A stretch of 64,000 bases of DNA from Antiquaquibacter oligotrophicus (GTDB taxonomy: Bacteria; Actinomycetota; Actinomycetes; Actinomycetales; Microbacteriaceae): positions 372,001 to 436,000 of the forward strand of contig NZ_CP085036.1 of NCBI RefSeq assembly GCF_020535405.1, in the 5' to 3' direction. Under the pieces are notes generated by a model. It was not told the origin of the DNA. It was given only the letters and a program-made list of their open reading frames with translations, and did not search any database. Of this stretch, positions 32,096-40,567 are shown piece after piece; within the stretch, counting starts at the first letter, position 1; each line of letters begins with the position of its first letter. The position numbers and the translations under genes were made by a program.

Positions 32096-33928
32096 TCAGA
32101 CGCCGCCTCCACCGCCACCTCCGCCACCGCCACCGGACGAACCGCCACCCCCGGAACCGCCGCTGGAACTACTCGAGGAGCTTCCCGAGTAGGAGGATGA
32201 GACGGAGGAGGCCATCGAGCCAATACTCGAGGCGAAAACTGCCGCGTTGAACGTCGACGTGCCCGAGTACCAGTGCGGGTTCTCCTCCGTGTAGTACCGA
32301 CTGAGCTCCTGCGCCCACTCCCGTTCGAGGGAGAAGAGAACGGCGTACGGGAGGAGCTTCTCGTAAAGATCGAGCACCTGGCGTGGGTCGGTCGTCGAGA
32401 CCGTCTCGCGCTCGGCGCCGGTCGGCGACTGCAGCATCCGGAGTCGGTCGGCTTCGGCGAGCCGGATGTAGAGCTGCAGCCCCTTGAGATGGTCGCGCAG
32501 CTCAGACCCCTTCGCCGTGAGCGGCACCCGCACGACGAGACCAAAAACGACAAACACCGCGACGACCGCAGGAGCAACGAGGATGAGTGGCCACGGCCCG
32601 CCGATCGCGTTGTCGACCATAAACACACCACACAGGAAGGTGGCGACGGTCGCACCGATCACGAGCACGATGGGGAGGGCCGCGACGATTGCACGACTCG
32701 GCGAGCGGTAGTCCTGCTGTGACGCGCGCGCCGTGCCCATCTGGACGAGAGCACGGACTCGCTGACTCAAGACCGTGTCGCTCTTGGACATCAGATATCC
32801 CGTTCCGGGCGCCAGCTCCCAGCCGAACAGCGCCGTCGCGAGGTCACGTTCCGACTCGTCCAAACCCGTCGGATCGAGAAGCTCGAGAAGGTAGTCGTTG
32901 CCGCGAGCGAACCAACCCTGCGCGGGACTCTCGACGATGCGAATGTGCCCGCGGACGGCCATATCGACAAGCATCGCCGCAACCGCCTTGCGGGTTTTGC
33001 CGAGGATAACCGCCGACGTCATGATGCCCGCCTCGCGTGGCGGTGTGTACTCGGCGATGATCGTTGGCCTACCCGGCGCGTCAGCCAGAGTTGTCGACCG
33101 GAGCACAATCGCGAGGACCAGCGCGAAGGCGACACCGAGTAGTGACACGAGCTGGAGCCACCCGAGGTAGGAGCCGAAGTAGCTGTCGTCGCGCGGGACG
33201 AAGGTTCCCGGCTCGAACCCCACCGAGAGGGTCATGTTCTGGTAGGCGCCGAGCCCCGACACACTCGACGTGAGCACAACACCGTCGGGCTCGGACGCCG
33301 TCTGAAGGTCGCACGTGTTCGTCGACCCCTCGAATCCGTAATAACACGCGGCGTCGCCGGTCAGAGAGTCGGCGAGCGCCTGTGGCACGTGCACTCGCGC
33401 CGTCACCGATCCGAAGGGCTGCGCCCATCCGGTGCCGTTGGTGTCCCAGTAGAACTCGTCGGCGTCCGTGTTCTCGAAGTATCGAGTGACATTGCGCTGG
33501 GTATACGTGAACACGTAGGTCTGCGCTCCGTGCACGTAGTCGCGCGCTGCACTCGTGACGAGCACAAATCCGTCGTCGTCCGTCTCTACCTCGAACGGGC
33601 GCGGGTCGCCGTTCTCGTTCGTGACCGAGAGTACGTCGACATCGGTGGGTGCACCGAGGTACCGCGAGGGGATGGCTCGCCTCATCCCGCGGTTTTGGTC
33701 GTACTCCGGGAAGACGGCGACAAACTCCTCGACCGTCCTGAGTGTGCTTCTCCCGTTCTCGTCAACGTCGAGGTAGTAGTCCACCGAGAGACTTTCGAAC
33801 GTGAAGTCGTCAACCCCGGCGACAGCTGACAACGTCGTCGACGCCGCCTGCACCGAAACGGGCGCAGCGGCCAGGACGGTGGTGCTCATGAGCACCAGGG
33901 CTACGGCAGCTCTCGTGATCGCTTTCAC
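32096..33928 (-). CDS. DUF2207 membrane protein with poly-Gly C-terminus (paralogue 2)
   Basis: A 610-residue paralogue of the gene at 20564-22399 with the same order: signal peptide (~1-28), DUF2207 ectodomain (TFESLSVDYYLD, NRGMRRAIPSRYLG, DEFYWDTNGTGWAQPFGSVTA), one helix, a cytoplasmic region, two helices, then a Ser/Gly tail ending in 11 Gly. GTG 33928 was chosen over GTG 33937 because TACCGT lies 7 nt before it and overlaps the earlier codon. The following three anchored-protein genes could encode partners. Function unknown. Confidence 0.84.
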   Translation of the reverse strand: MKAITRAAVALVLMSTTVLAAAPVSVQAASTTLSAVAGVDDFTFESLSVDYYLDVDENGRSTLRTVEEFVAVFPEYDQNRGMRRAIPSRYLGAPTDVDVLSVTNENGDPRPFEVETDDDGFVLVTSAARDYVHGAQTYVFTYTQRNVTRYFENTDADEFYWDTNGTGWAQPFGSVTARVHVPQALADSLTGDAACYYGFEGSTNTCDLQTASEPDGVVLTSSVSGLGAYQNMTLSVGFEPGTFVPRDDSYFGSYLGWLQLVSLLGVAFALVLAIVLRSTTLADAPGRPTIIAEYTPPREAGIMTSAVILGKTRKAVAAMLVDMAVRGHIRIVESPAQGWFARGNDYLLELLDPTGLDESERDLATALFGWELAPGTGYLMSKSDTVLSQRVRALVQMGTARASQQDYRSPSRAIVAALPIVLVIGATVATFLCGVFMVDNAIGGPWPLILVAPAVVAVFVVFGLVVRVPLTAKGSELRDHLKGLQLYIRLAEADRLRMLQSPTGAERETVSTTDPRQVLDLYEKLLPYAVLFSLEREWAQELSRYYTEENPHWYSGTSTFNAAVFASSIGSMASSVSSSYSGSSSSSSSGGSGGGGSSGGGGGGGGGGGV

Positions 33929-33959
33929 AGCAGCCACGGTATCGGATGAGGTGTCTCGC

Positions 33960-33965
33960 TAGGCT
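33960..33965 (+). promoter_or_regulatory. Leaderless -10 element of the M20 peptidase gene
   Basis: TAGGCT lies 6 nt before the ATG at 33972. Confidence 0.5.
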
Positions 33966-33971
33966 CCCATC

Positions 33972-35294
33972 ATGAGCAGCGCCGCGGTGGAACGTTTTCG
34001 GGCTCTCCTGCGAGTACCGACGGTGTCGCGACTCGACGTTGCGACCACCGACTGGCCGCAGTTCGAACGATTTCGCGGTCTGCTCGAAGAGCTCTACCCG
34101 CGTATCCACGAGCATCTCGACCGCGACATCGTTGCCGGGCACTCGCTTCTCTTCCGCTGGAAGGGTGCGTCGAGCGAGCGCCCTCTCGTCCTTCTCGCCC
34201 ACTACGACGTTGTTGACCCCGGAACTGCCGAGTGGCAGCATCCGCCGTTCGATGCGGCACTCACGGATGATGGCCTCACCGTGTGGGCGCGCGGTGCCCT
34301 CGACGACAAAGGCTCGCTCGCGGGCATCCTCGAAGCCGTCGAATCCCTCCTCGAGTCGGGCCATCACCCCGAACAGGATGTTTATCTCGCCTTCGGGCAC
34401 GACGAGGAGACTCGGGGTTCCGGTGCTTTGGCGATAGCGGACCTGCTGGCCGAACGCGGAGTGCACCCCGCTCTCGTGCTCGACGAGGGCGGCGCGGTCG
34501 CCCTCGACGGCTTCCCGGGGGTCGACAAGCCGCTTGCCGTGGTCGGTGTGAGCGAGAAAGGCACCACCGTCGTGCGGCTCGTCGTGAATCAGCCGGGCGG
34601 ACACGCGTCGACCCCGCCCCGGGTGAGCGCGACAGCGCGACTCGCACGGGCCATCGACCGGATCACTCGGCATCCGTTCCCGGTGCGACTCTCGCCGCCC
34701 GTGCTCGCCATGCTGCGCGCGATCGCACCTCATGCGAGCGGGGTCACGCGTGTCGCGCTGTCGGCCCTCCCCCTCTCGACGCCCATCGTGGAGCGTGTAC
34801 TGGCCGGATCGGATGAGACGCGAGCGATGATTCAAACGTCCTGTGCCGTCACGACCCTCACCGCGGGCCACGCCGTCAACGCCCTGCCCGAGAGTGCGGA
34901 GGCGACCGTGAACCTCCGTATCGCCGTCGGTTCCTCCGTCGACGCGGCGCTGCGGCACCTCACCACGGTCATCGCCGACCCGGGAGTCCACATCGAGATC
35001 GTGAACCGTGGCGAACCGGCACCCGTCTCCCCCACCGATGGCCCGGGGTGGGATGCCATTGCCACCACCGTCGGAGAACACTTTCCCGACGCCGTCCTCA
35101 CCCCGTACGTTCAGACCGGCGCGACGGATAGCCGCCACTTCACGCGGCTCAGCGCTGCCGTGTATCGCTTCACGCCGTTCCGCGTTTCACGCGCCGAACG
35201 AGATGCCCTTCACGCTCGCGATGAGCGGCTCAGCGTCGCAAGCTTCGAGGAGGGCATCCGGTTTTACCGGGATCTCATCGCCCGGTTCCGCTGA
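33972..35294 (+). CDS. M20-family metallopeptidase (carboxypeptidase/deacylase type)
   Basis: A 440-residue dizinc hydrolase of the ArgE/DapE/CPG2 family. LLAHYDVVD (first His and catalytic Asp), RGALDDKGSLAG (bridging Asp), FGHDEETRGSG (general-base Glu and a ligand), and VLDEGG are all present; a C-terminal QTGATDSRHF supplies the last His. The central ~160 residues form the lid dimerisation domain. It cleaves a peptide or N-acyl amino acid, but the substrate is unknown. It has a leaderless start and is divergent from DUF2207 paralogue 2. Confidence 0.88.
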   Translation: MSSAAVERFRALLRVPTVSRLDVATTDWPQFERFRGLLEELYPRIHEHLDRDIVAGHSLLFRWKGASSERPLVLLAHYDVVDPGTAEWQHPPFDAALTDDGLTVWARGALDDKGSLAGILEAVESLLESGHHPEQDVYLAFGHDEETRGSGALAIADLLAERGVHPALVLDEGGAVALDGFPGVDKPLAVVGVSEKGTTVVRLVVNQPGGHASTPPRVSATARLARAIDRITRHPFPVRLSPPVLAMLRAIAPHASGVTRVALSALPLSTPIVERVLAGSDETRAMIQTSCAVTTLTAGHAVNALPESAEATVNLRIAVGSSVDAALRHLTTVIADPGVHIEIVNRGEPAPVSPTDGPGWDAIATTVGEHFPDAVLTPYVQTGATDSRHFTRLSAAVYRFTPFRVSRAERDALHARDERLSVASFEEGIRFYRDLIARFR

Positions 35295-35298
35295 CGCG

Positions 35299-36177
35299 TC
35301 ACTCGGACTCTGGGCCCGCCCAGCGACCCAGCTCGGCTGGTGTGTCCGTGATGATGCCGTCAACGCCGAGCGTGATCGCCTCGGACCAGGTTCCCTCATC
35401 GTTGAGCGTGTAGAGCATGACCCCGAGCCCCGCAGTGTGGATACGGTCGACGACCTCGGGATTGCGTTGCACAAACGACATACTCGTGACGATTCCGATC
35501 GCGCCGCACGTCCCGGCGAGAGCCTGGGGGTCGCCGTTGACCTCGCGGCTGATGATCACACGTTGGATGCTCGGCGCGACCTGTTGGGCCGCTTGCAGTG
35601 TCTTGACGTCGAAGCTCGCGAAGACCACACGCTGCTGCAGATCCCAGTCGTGAACGAGATTGGAGACGATGATGACCTGTTCTGCCGTCCACGACCCCTT
35701 GAGTTCGATGATCGCGTGCTTGCCCGACGGCTGAAGGATGCCGAGGAACTCGGTGAGGTGCGGCACCCGGATGCCCGCGAAGTCGGGCGAGACCCAGGAG
35801 CCGGCATCCAGCTCGCGCACCTGCTCCCACGTGGATGCCCACACCGGCCCGGTCCCGTCGGTGGTGCGATCGAGTGTCCAATCGTGCATGAGGATCGGTA
35901 CACCGTCTGCGGTCAGCTGCACGTCGGTTTCGACAAACTCCGCCGAACTCTCGAGGACGGCTTGGAGCGCGGGGAGAGTGTTCTCCGGTCCGCCCTCTGC
36001 GTCGCCGCGGTGGCCGGCGACATAGCCGACCTCGCCGGGCGCTCGAAGCGTCGAAAACGTTGTCGCTGCTGGCCCTGTCTGGGGTGCAAGCACGATGACG
36101 ATGGCGAGAGAGAGCGCACCCGAGATCACCGCGAGGAGCTGGGCGGCGAATCGCCGCCACCGGTGCGCTGTCGCCAT
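35299..36177 (-). CDS. Secreted glycerophosphodiester phosphodiesterase
   Basis: A 292-residue protein with an N-terminal hydrophobic signal/anchor (~12-32) and a GDPD TIM barrel: GHRGDAEGGPENT (catalytic HR and metal Glu-Asn), ETDVQLTADGVPILMHDWTLDRTTDG, and a C-terminal GVDGIITDTPAEL. It releases glycerol-3-phosphate from deacylated phospholipids outside the cell, a route for phosphate or carbon scavenging. ATG 36177 has AAAGG nearby; a ~46-nt leader follows a TACAGT -10. Two 11-bp-period direct repeats overlap the -35 region, suggesting response-regulator control. Its 3' end lies 5 nt from the M20 gene. Confidence 0.9.
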   Translation of the reverse strand: MATAHRWRRFAAQLLAVISGALSLAIVIVLAPQTGPAATTFSTLRAPGEVGYVAGHRGDAEGGPENTLPALQAVLESSAEFVETDVQLTADGVPILMHDWTLDRTTDGTGPVWASTWEQVRELDAGSWVSPDFAGIRVPHLTEFLGILQPSGKHAIIELKGSWTAEQVIIVSNLVHDWDLQQRVVFASFDVKTLQAAQQVAPSIQRVIISREVNGDPQALAGTCGAIGIVTSMSFVQRNPEVVDRIHTAGLGVMLYTLNDEGTWSEAITLGVDGIITDTPAELGRWAGPESE

Positions 36178-36229
36178 CGACACGCCTTTCGGGCTTCGGG
36201 TCCACCCCGCGCCGTTGCGGGACCCCACC

Positions 36230-36235
36230 ACTGTA
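36230..36235 (-). promoter_or_regulatory. -10 element of the GDPD gene
   Basis: TACAGT on the minus strand, ~53 nt before the ATG. No good -35 hexamer is visible 17 nt upstream; that position is occupied by the direct repeat, typical of activator-dependent promoters. Confidence 0.45.
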
Positions 36236-36240
36236 GCGTG

Positions 36241-36261
36241 TTCGTTACCTTTTCGTTACCT
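36241..36261 (-). promoter_or_regulatory. Tandem 10-bp direct repeats with 11-nt period (PhoP-box-like)
   Basis: TTCGTTACCT occurs at 36241-36250 and again at 36252-36261, one helical turn apart, overlapping the -35 position of the GDPD promoter. OmpR/PhoB-type regulators bind such repeats. GDPD genes belong to the phosphate regulon in several actinomycetes. The identity of the regulator is inference. Confidence 0.45.
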
Positions 36262-36266
36262 CAGGC

Positions 36267-37160
36267 TCAGTCGGCGATGCGATCCAGCTCCGTAGCGATC
36301 TCGGCCCTCGTCGGAATCGACGGCACGGCGCCCGCACGCTGCACGGAAAGCGACGCGGCAGTCACCGAGAACCGAAGAGCCTCGGCGTCGGGCATCCCTT
36401 CGGCGAGCGCTACAGCAAGCGCGCCGCAGAAGGTGTCCCCGGCGCCCGTCGCATCCACAACGTCGACAATGGGAGCGGGCACCTCGACGGGGGCCTTCTC
36501 CCGACGTTGGAGGATGGCACCCTTCGACCCGAGGGTCAGAACGACAACAGGTACGAGGTCGAGCAGGTTGGTGACACCGGTCGCTCCGCGCAACTGCTGC
36601 GCCTCGAGCTCGTTGACAACCAGGACGTCTGTCGCGTCCAGGAGGGCAGCAGGAAGGGCCGCCATGGGCGCAGCGTTAACGATCACAAGGGTGCCGGAGT
36701 CACGCGCGCTTACGGCAGCCTCGACGACCGAATCGATCGGGATCTCTAATTGCGCGAGAAGCACGTCGGCGTCCGCGATGACGGCACGGTCCTCCGGCCG
36801 TATCCGAACGTCGGCGTTGGCGCCAGCCTCGACGATGATGGTGTTCTCGCCGCCCGGTTCGACAGCGATGAGGGCTCGCCCGGTGGGAGCCTCGATGACA
36901 CGCACCGCGTCGGTGTCGATCGAGTCCTCGGTGAGGCCCGCAAGGGTCAGGCGTCCAAAGTCGTCGGAGCCGAGGCACCCGACAAAAGCTGTCGAAGCGC
37001 CGGCACGCGCTGCGGCGACCGCCTGATTCTGGCCCTTGCCACCACGAGCCGTCATGACGCCGTGCGACAGGATCGTCTCGCCCGGCGCCGGAATCGCCTG
37101 AACCGCGAACACCTCGTCGACGTTGGCACTGCCCACGACGACAACGCGCGGTGGCGTCAC
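36267..37160 (-). CDS. Ribokinase (PfkB family)
   Basis: A 297-residue PfkB-family sugar kinase. VVVVGSANVDEVF at the N-terminus, GGKGQNQAVAAARAG for substrate binding, and the C-terminal DATGAGDTFCGAL (anion hole and catalytic Asp) are canonical for ribokinase. It phosphorylates ribose, or possibly deoxyribose given its position as last gene of the deoC-ALDH operon. GTG 37160 overlaps the preceding stop (GTGA). Seeing it with deoC suggests a (deoxy)ribose salvage unit. Confidence 0.9.
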   Translation of the reverse strand: MTPPRVVVVGSANVDEVFAVQAIPAPGETILSHGVMTARGGKGQNQAVAAARAGASTAFVGCLGSDDFGRLTLAGLTEDSIDTDAVRVIEAPTGRALIAVEPGGENTIIVEAGANADVRIRPEDRAVIADADVLLAQLEIPIDSVVEAAVSARDSGTLVIVNAAPMAALPAALLDATDVLVVNELEAQQLRGATGVTNLLDLVPVVVLTLGSKGAILQRREKAPVEVPAPIVDVVDATGAGDTFCGALAVALAEGMPDAEALRFSVTAASLSVQRAGAVPSIPTRAEIATELDRIAD

Positions 37161-38014
37161 AGCAGGGACTTGGTGTGCCACACCGTCTTCGTCTCCGTGA
37201 ACGCCACGATACGGTCCAGGGTGGGTGCCGGAATACCCGGATGCGGCGGCACAACGCGCTTCAGGGTGTCGGCTGCCGCGATCTGAAGGTCGACCCACTC
37301 GAGGTCGCCGGCGCCCGTGAGGTCCAGCGCGTTGACGTCGGCGTGCGAGGCGAGCCACGGCGCCAGTTCCGCGGGTGACCCGGTGAGTACGTTGACAACT
37401 CCCCCGGGCACGTCGCTCGTCGCGAGCACCTCGGCGAGGCTGATCGCCGACAGCGGGGCTCGCTCACTCGCGACAACAACCACCGTGTTGCCGCTCAGGA
37501 TCGCGGGAGCAATGACCGAGACGAGGCCGGCGAGGGAGCCAGCCGATTGTGGCGCGATGATCGCCACGACACCCGTGGGTTCGGGCGTCGACAGATTGAA
37601 GTACGGGCCGCTCACGGGGTTGCCGTTGCCGGCGGCCTGCACGTATTTGTCCGCCCAGCCCGCGTACCAGACCCAGGCGTCGATGGCGGCGTCGATCTGT
37701 TTCGCCGCTGCCGCGCGAGAGGCCCCCTCGGTAGCGACAACCTCGTCGACGAACTGTTCGCGTCGGCCCTCGAGTATCTCCGCGATGCGGTACAGCACCT
37801 GCCCGCGGTTGTAGGCCGTTGCTCCCGCCCAGCCGGAGAACGCGGCGCGCGCTGCAACGACGGCATCGCGGGCATCCTTACGACTGGCCAGCGACGCGTT
37901 GGCGAGGAAGTCACCCTTCGTGGAGACGACCTCATAGGTCCGCCCACTCTCGCTGCGCGGGAACTTACCCCCGATGTAGAGCTTGTAGGTCTTGGGAACG
38001 GCGAGACGAGTCAC
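37157..38014 (-). CDS. Half-length aldehyde dehydrogenase-like protein (no catalytic-domain Cys)
   Basis: A 285-residue ALDH homologue, just over half the normal ~480. It matches the N-terminal NAD-binding part of ALDH (GRTYEVVSTKGDFLANASLASRKDARDAV; PEPTGVVAIIAPQSAGSLAGLVSVIAPAILSGNTVVV), but the sequence ends soon after the nucleotide-binding helices without the catalytic-Cys region (FxxGQxC) or the C-terminal half. GTG 38014 overlaps the stop of the full ALDH (GTGA), so both are co-translated. It is likely a non-catalytic partner or a degenerate copy; its intact frame argues against decay. Confidence 0.78.
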   Translation of the reverse strand: MTRLAVPKTYKLYIGGKFPRSESGRTYEVVSTKGDFLANASLASRKDARDAVVAARAAFSGWAGATAYNRGQVLYRIAEILEGRREQFVDEVVATEGASRAAAAKQIDAAIDAWVWYAGWADKYVQAAGNGNPVSGPYFNLSTPEPTGVVAIIAPQSAGSLAGLVSVIAPAILSGNTVVVVASERAPLSAISLAEVLATSDVPGGVVNVLTGSPAELAPWLASHADVNALDLTGAGDLEWVDLQIAAADTLKRVVPPHPGIPAPTLDRIVAFTETKTVWHTKSLL

Positions 38015-39453
38015 CAGCTTCCTCCCTCGAGGTAGGCGGCGAGGCCGTGGCGGCCACCCTCCCGGCCGTAGCCGGACTCCTTGTAACCGCCGAACGGAGA
38101 CGAGGGATCGAACCGGTTGAACGTGTTCGCCCACACAACACCCGCGCGGAGTTGGTCGGCCACGGCGAGGATCTTGGAGCCCTTGTCGCTCCAAATACCC
38201 GCCGACAGCCCGTACGGCGTGTTGTTTGCCTTCGTAATGGCCTCCGCTGGCGTGCGGAAGGTCAGAACGCTGAGCACCGGGCCGAAGATCTCGTCGCGCG
38301 CGATGCGACTCGACGTCGAGACGTTCGTGAAGATCGTCGGCGCGAACCAGAAACCCTTCTCGGGAATCTCGCACGGCGCACTCCACCGTTCGGCACCCTC
38401 CGCTTCTCCGATATCGCTGAGTTCACGAATGCGGTCCAGTTGCTCGCGAGAGTTGATCGCCCCGATGTCGGTGTTCTTGTCGAGCGGGTCGCCGAGCCTG
38501 AGTGTCGACATACGGGCCTTGAGGCGCTCGACGACCTCGTCATGGATGCTCTCCTGAACGAGCAATCGGGACCCGGCGCAACACACGTGGCCCTGGTTGA
38601 AGAAGATGCCGTTGACGATGCCTTCGACCGCCTGGTCAATCGGTGCGTCGTCGAACACGATGTTCGCCGCCTTACCACCGAGCTCGAGCGTGACCTTCTT
38701 GCCGGTTCCTGCCACCGACTTCGCGATGGCTCGACCGACCGCCGTTGATCCGGTGAAGGCGACCTTGTTGACATCCGGATGATTCACGAGGGCCTCGCCC
38801 GTGTCACCCGCGCCCGTCACAATGTTGACGACCCCGGCCGGGAGATCGGCCTGCTGCAGGATCTCAGCGAAAATGAGTGCGCTCAGTGGTGTGGTCTCGG
38901 CCGGCTTGATCACGACCGTGTTGCCCGCCGCGAGCGCCGGGGCGATCTTCCACGCGAGCATGAGCAAGGGGAAGTTCCACGGAATCACCTGCGCGGCGAC
39001 GCCGAGCGCCCGAGGGTTCGGACCGAGCCCCGCGTAGTCGAGTTTGTCGGCCCACCCCGCGTAGTAGAAGAACCATGCGGCGACGAGCGGGACGTCGACA
39101 TCCCGCGACTCCTTGATGGGCTTGCCGTTGTCGAGGCTTTCGGCAACCGCGAGCTCACGCGCGCGCTCCTGGATGAGCCGCGCGATGCGGAAGAGATACT
39201 TACCGCGATCGGCGCCCGAGAGCTTCGACCAGGTGCGATCGTAGGCGCGGCGCGCGGCGGCAACGGCCGCATCCACGTCCTTGGCGTTGGCGTTCGCCAC
39301 CTCGGCGATACGCTCCTCGGAGGCCGGCGAGATCGTCGCAAACGGCTTTCCGTGTCCCTTGACGAACTGCCCGTCGATGAAGAGCCCGTAGCTCTTCTGC
39401 AGGTTCAGCACACTCGTCGACTCCGGCGCGGGTGCGTAGTCCAGAAAACTCAT
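38011..39453 (-). CDS. Aldehyde dehydrogenase
   Basis: A 480-residue NAD(P)-dependent ALDH with complete motifs: IPWNFPLLMLAWKIAPALAAGNT, catalytic Glu in LELGGK, and nucleophile Cys in NQGHVCCAGSR. FGGYKESGYGREGG near the C-terminus is typical. It oxidises an aldehyde to a carboxylate. Between deoC and the half-length ALDH, a likely role is clearing acetaldehyde released by deoxyribose-phosphate aldolase; this is context-based. The ATG lies 3 nt after the deoC stop. Confidence 0.92.
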   Translation of the reverse strand: MSFLDYAPAPESTSVLNLQKSYGLFIDGQFVKGHGKPFATISPASEERIAEVANANAKDVDAAVAAARRAYDRTWSKLSGADRGKYLFRIARLIQERARELAVAESLDNGKPIKESRDVDVPLVAAWFFYYAGWADKLDYAGLGPNPRALGVAAQVIPWNFPLLMLAWKIAPALAAGNTVVIKPAETTPLSALIFAEILQQADLPAGVVNIVTGAGDTGEALVNHPDVNKVAFTGSTAVGRAIAKSVAGTGKKVTLELGGKAANIVFDDAPIDQAVEGIVNGIFFNQGHVCCAGSRLLVQESIHDEVVERLKARMSTLRLGDPLDKNTDIGAINSREQLDRIRELSDIGEAEGAERWSAPCEIPEKGFWFAPTIFTNVSTSSRIARDEIFGPVLSVLTFRTPAEAITKANNTPYGLSAGIWSDKGSKILAVADQLRAGVVWANTFNRFDPSSPFGGYKESGYGREGGRHGLAAYLEGGSW

Positions 39454-39456
39454 GAA

Positions 39457-40476
39457 TCAGTCCACCGTCACGTAGTCGGGGCCGGAGTACCGGCCGGTGC
39501 GGAGCTTCTGCCGTTGCAGCAGAACATCGTTGAGAAGGCTCGAGGCGCCGAACCGGAACAGGTGCGGCTGCAGCCAGTCCTCGCCGACCGTCTCGGCGAC
39601 CGTCACGAGGTACTTGATGGCGTCCTTCGAGGAACGGATACCACCCGCGGGCTTGACTCCGATGCGCTCGCCCGTGAGGCGGTGCCAGTCGCGCACCACC
39701 TCCAGCATGAGAAGCGTCACGGGCAGCGTTGCCGCGGGTGACACCTTGCCGGTCGACGTCTTGATGAAATCCCCGCCAGCCAGAATGGACAGCCAGGATG
39801 CCCGGCGAACGTTGTCGTAGGTGGTGAGTTCACCGGTCTCGAGGATGACCTTGAGGCTCGCATAGCTTCCGTCGTCGCGTCGGCAGGCCTCTTTGACCGC
39901 AACGATCTGGTCGAAGACGAGACCGTAGTTGCCCGCGAGGAACGCGCCGCGGTCGATCACCATGTCGATTTCGTCGGCACCGGCGGCCACCGCCTCCGCC
40001 GTGTCGGCGAGCTTGACGTCGAGCGACGCTCGGCCACTGGGGAAGGCCGTCGCGACTGCGGCAACCGAGATGTCGCCGTCGTCGGGGTCACCGTGGGCGG
40101 CGCCGAGGGCGTCAACGGCGAAGGGCACCATGTCGCCGTACACGCACACCGCCGCTACGCGCGGGGTCTCGGCATCCGTCGCATCCGGTGTGATGGCCTT
40201 GGCCACGAGCGAGCGCACCTTGCCGGGGGTATCGGCTCCCTCGAGTGTCGTGAGATCGATGAGTCGGATGATCACGTCGAGGGCTGCAGCCTTCGACGTC
40301 GTTTTGATCGAGCGGGTGCCGAGAGCGGATGCCCGTTGCTCAAGCCCTACCGCATCCACTCGCGATAGCCCATCCAGGTACTGCCGGAGGGATCGCTCGG
40401 TGAGGTCGGAACCGATGAGCTTCACTGCTCGTTCGGCGGGGGCGAGAGCCGCCCCTGATTGCCTGGATGCGCTCAT
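39457..40476 (-). CDS. deoC: Deoxyribose-phosphate aldolase
   Basis: A 339-residue class I aldolase that splits 2-deoxyribose-5-phosphate into glyceraldehyde-3-phosphate and acetaldehyde. The Schiff-base Lys sits in GGDFIKTSTGK, and the proton-relay Lys in IGVKPAGGIR. The length exceeds the compact bacterial DeoC (~220-260) and resembles the longer eukaryote-like group. It is the first gene of a four-gene operon (deoC-ALDH-half ALDH-ribokinase) for deoxynucleoside/pentose use. It has a leaderless start (TAGACT, 6 nt). Confidence 0.93.
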   Translation of the reverse strand: MSASRQSGAALAPAERAVKLIGSDLTERSLRQYLDGLSRVDAVGLEQRASALGTRSIKTTSKAAALDVIIRLIDLTTLEGADTPGKVRSLVAKAITPDATDAETPRVAAVCVYGDMVPFAVDALGAAHGDPDDGDISVAAVATAFPSGRASLDVKLADTAEAVAAGADEIDMVIDRGAFLAGNYGLVFDQIVAVKEACRRDDGSYASLKVILETGELTTYDNVRRASWLSILAGGDFIKTSTGKVSPAATLPVTLLMLEVVRDWHRLTGERIGVKPAGGIRSSKDAIKYLVTVAETVGEDWLQPHLFRFGASSLLNDVLLQRQKLRTGRYSGPDYVTVD

Positions 40477-40482
40477 TGCCTC

Positions 40483-40488
40483 AGTCTA
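40483..40488 (-). promoter_or_regulatory. Leaderless -10 element of deoC
   Basis: TAGACT lies 6 nt before the ATG at 40476, minus strand. Confidence 0.5.
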
Positions 40489-40555
40489 CCGAGCGACCCT
40501 CCACACCACCCGAGACAGTCGGCGACCGTGCTGCCTCGACACCGCGTGGCACCCC

Positions 40556-40561
40556 TATGCT
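40556..40561 (+). promoter_or_regulatory. Leaderless -10 element of the ROK gene
   Basis: TATGCT lies 6 nt before the ATG at 40568. Confidence 0.5.
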
Positions 40562-40567
40562 GGCCGC

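Noticed and set aside
39929-40567. Long N-terminal extension of the ROK gene
   Set aside because: It overlaps the divergent deoC gene and has no kinase homology; the start at 40568 has the leaderless signature.
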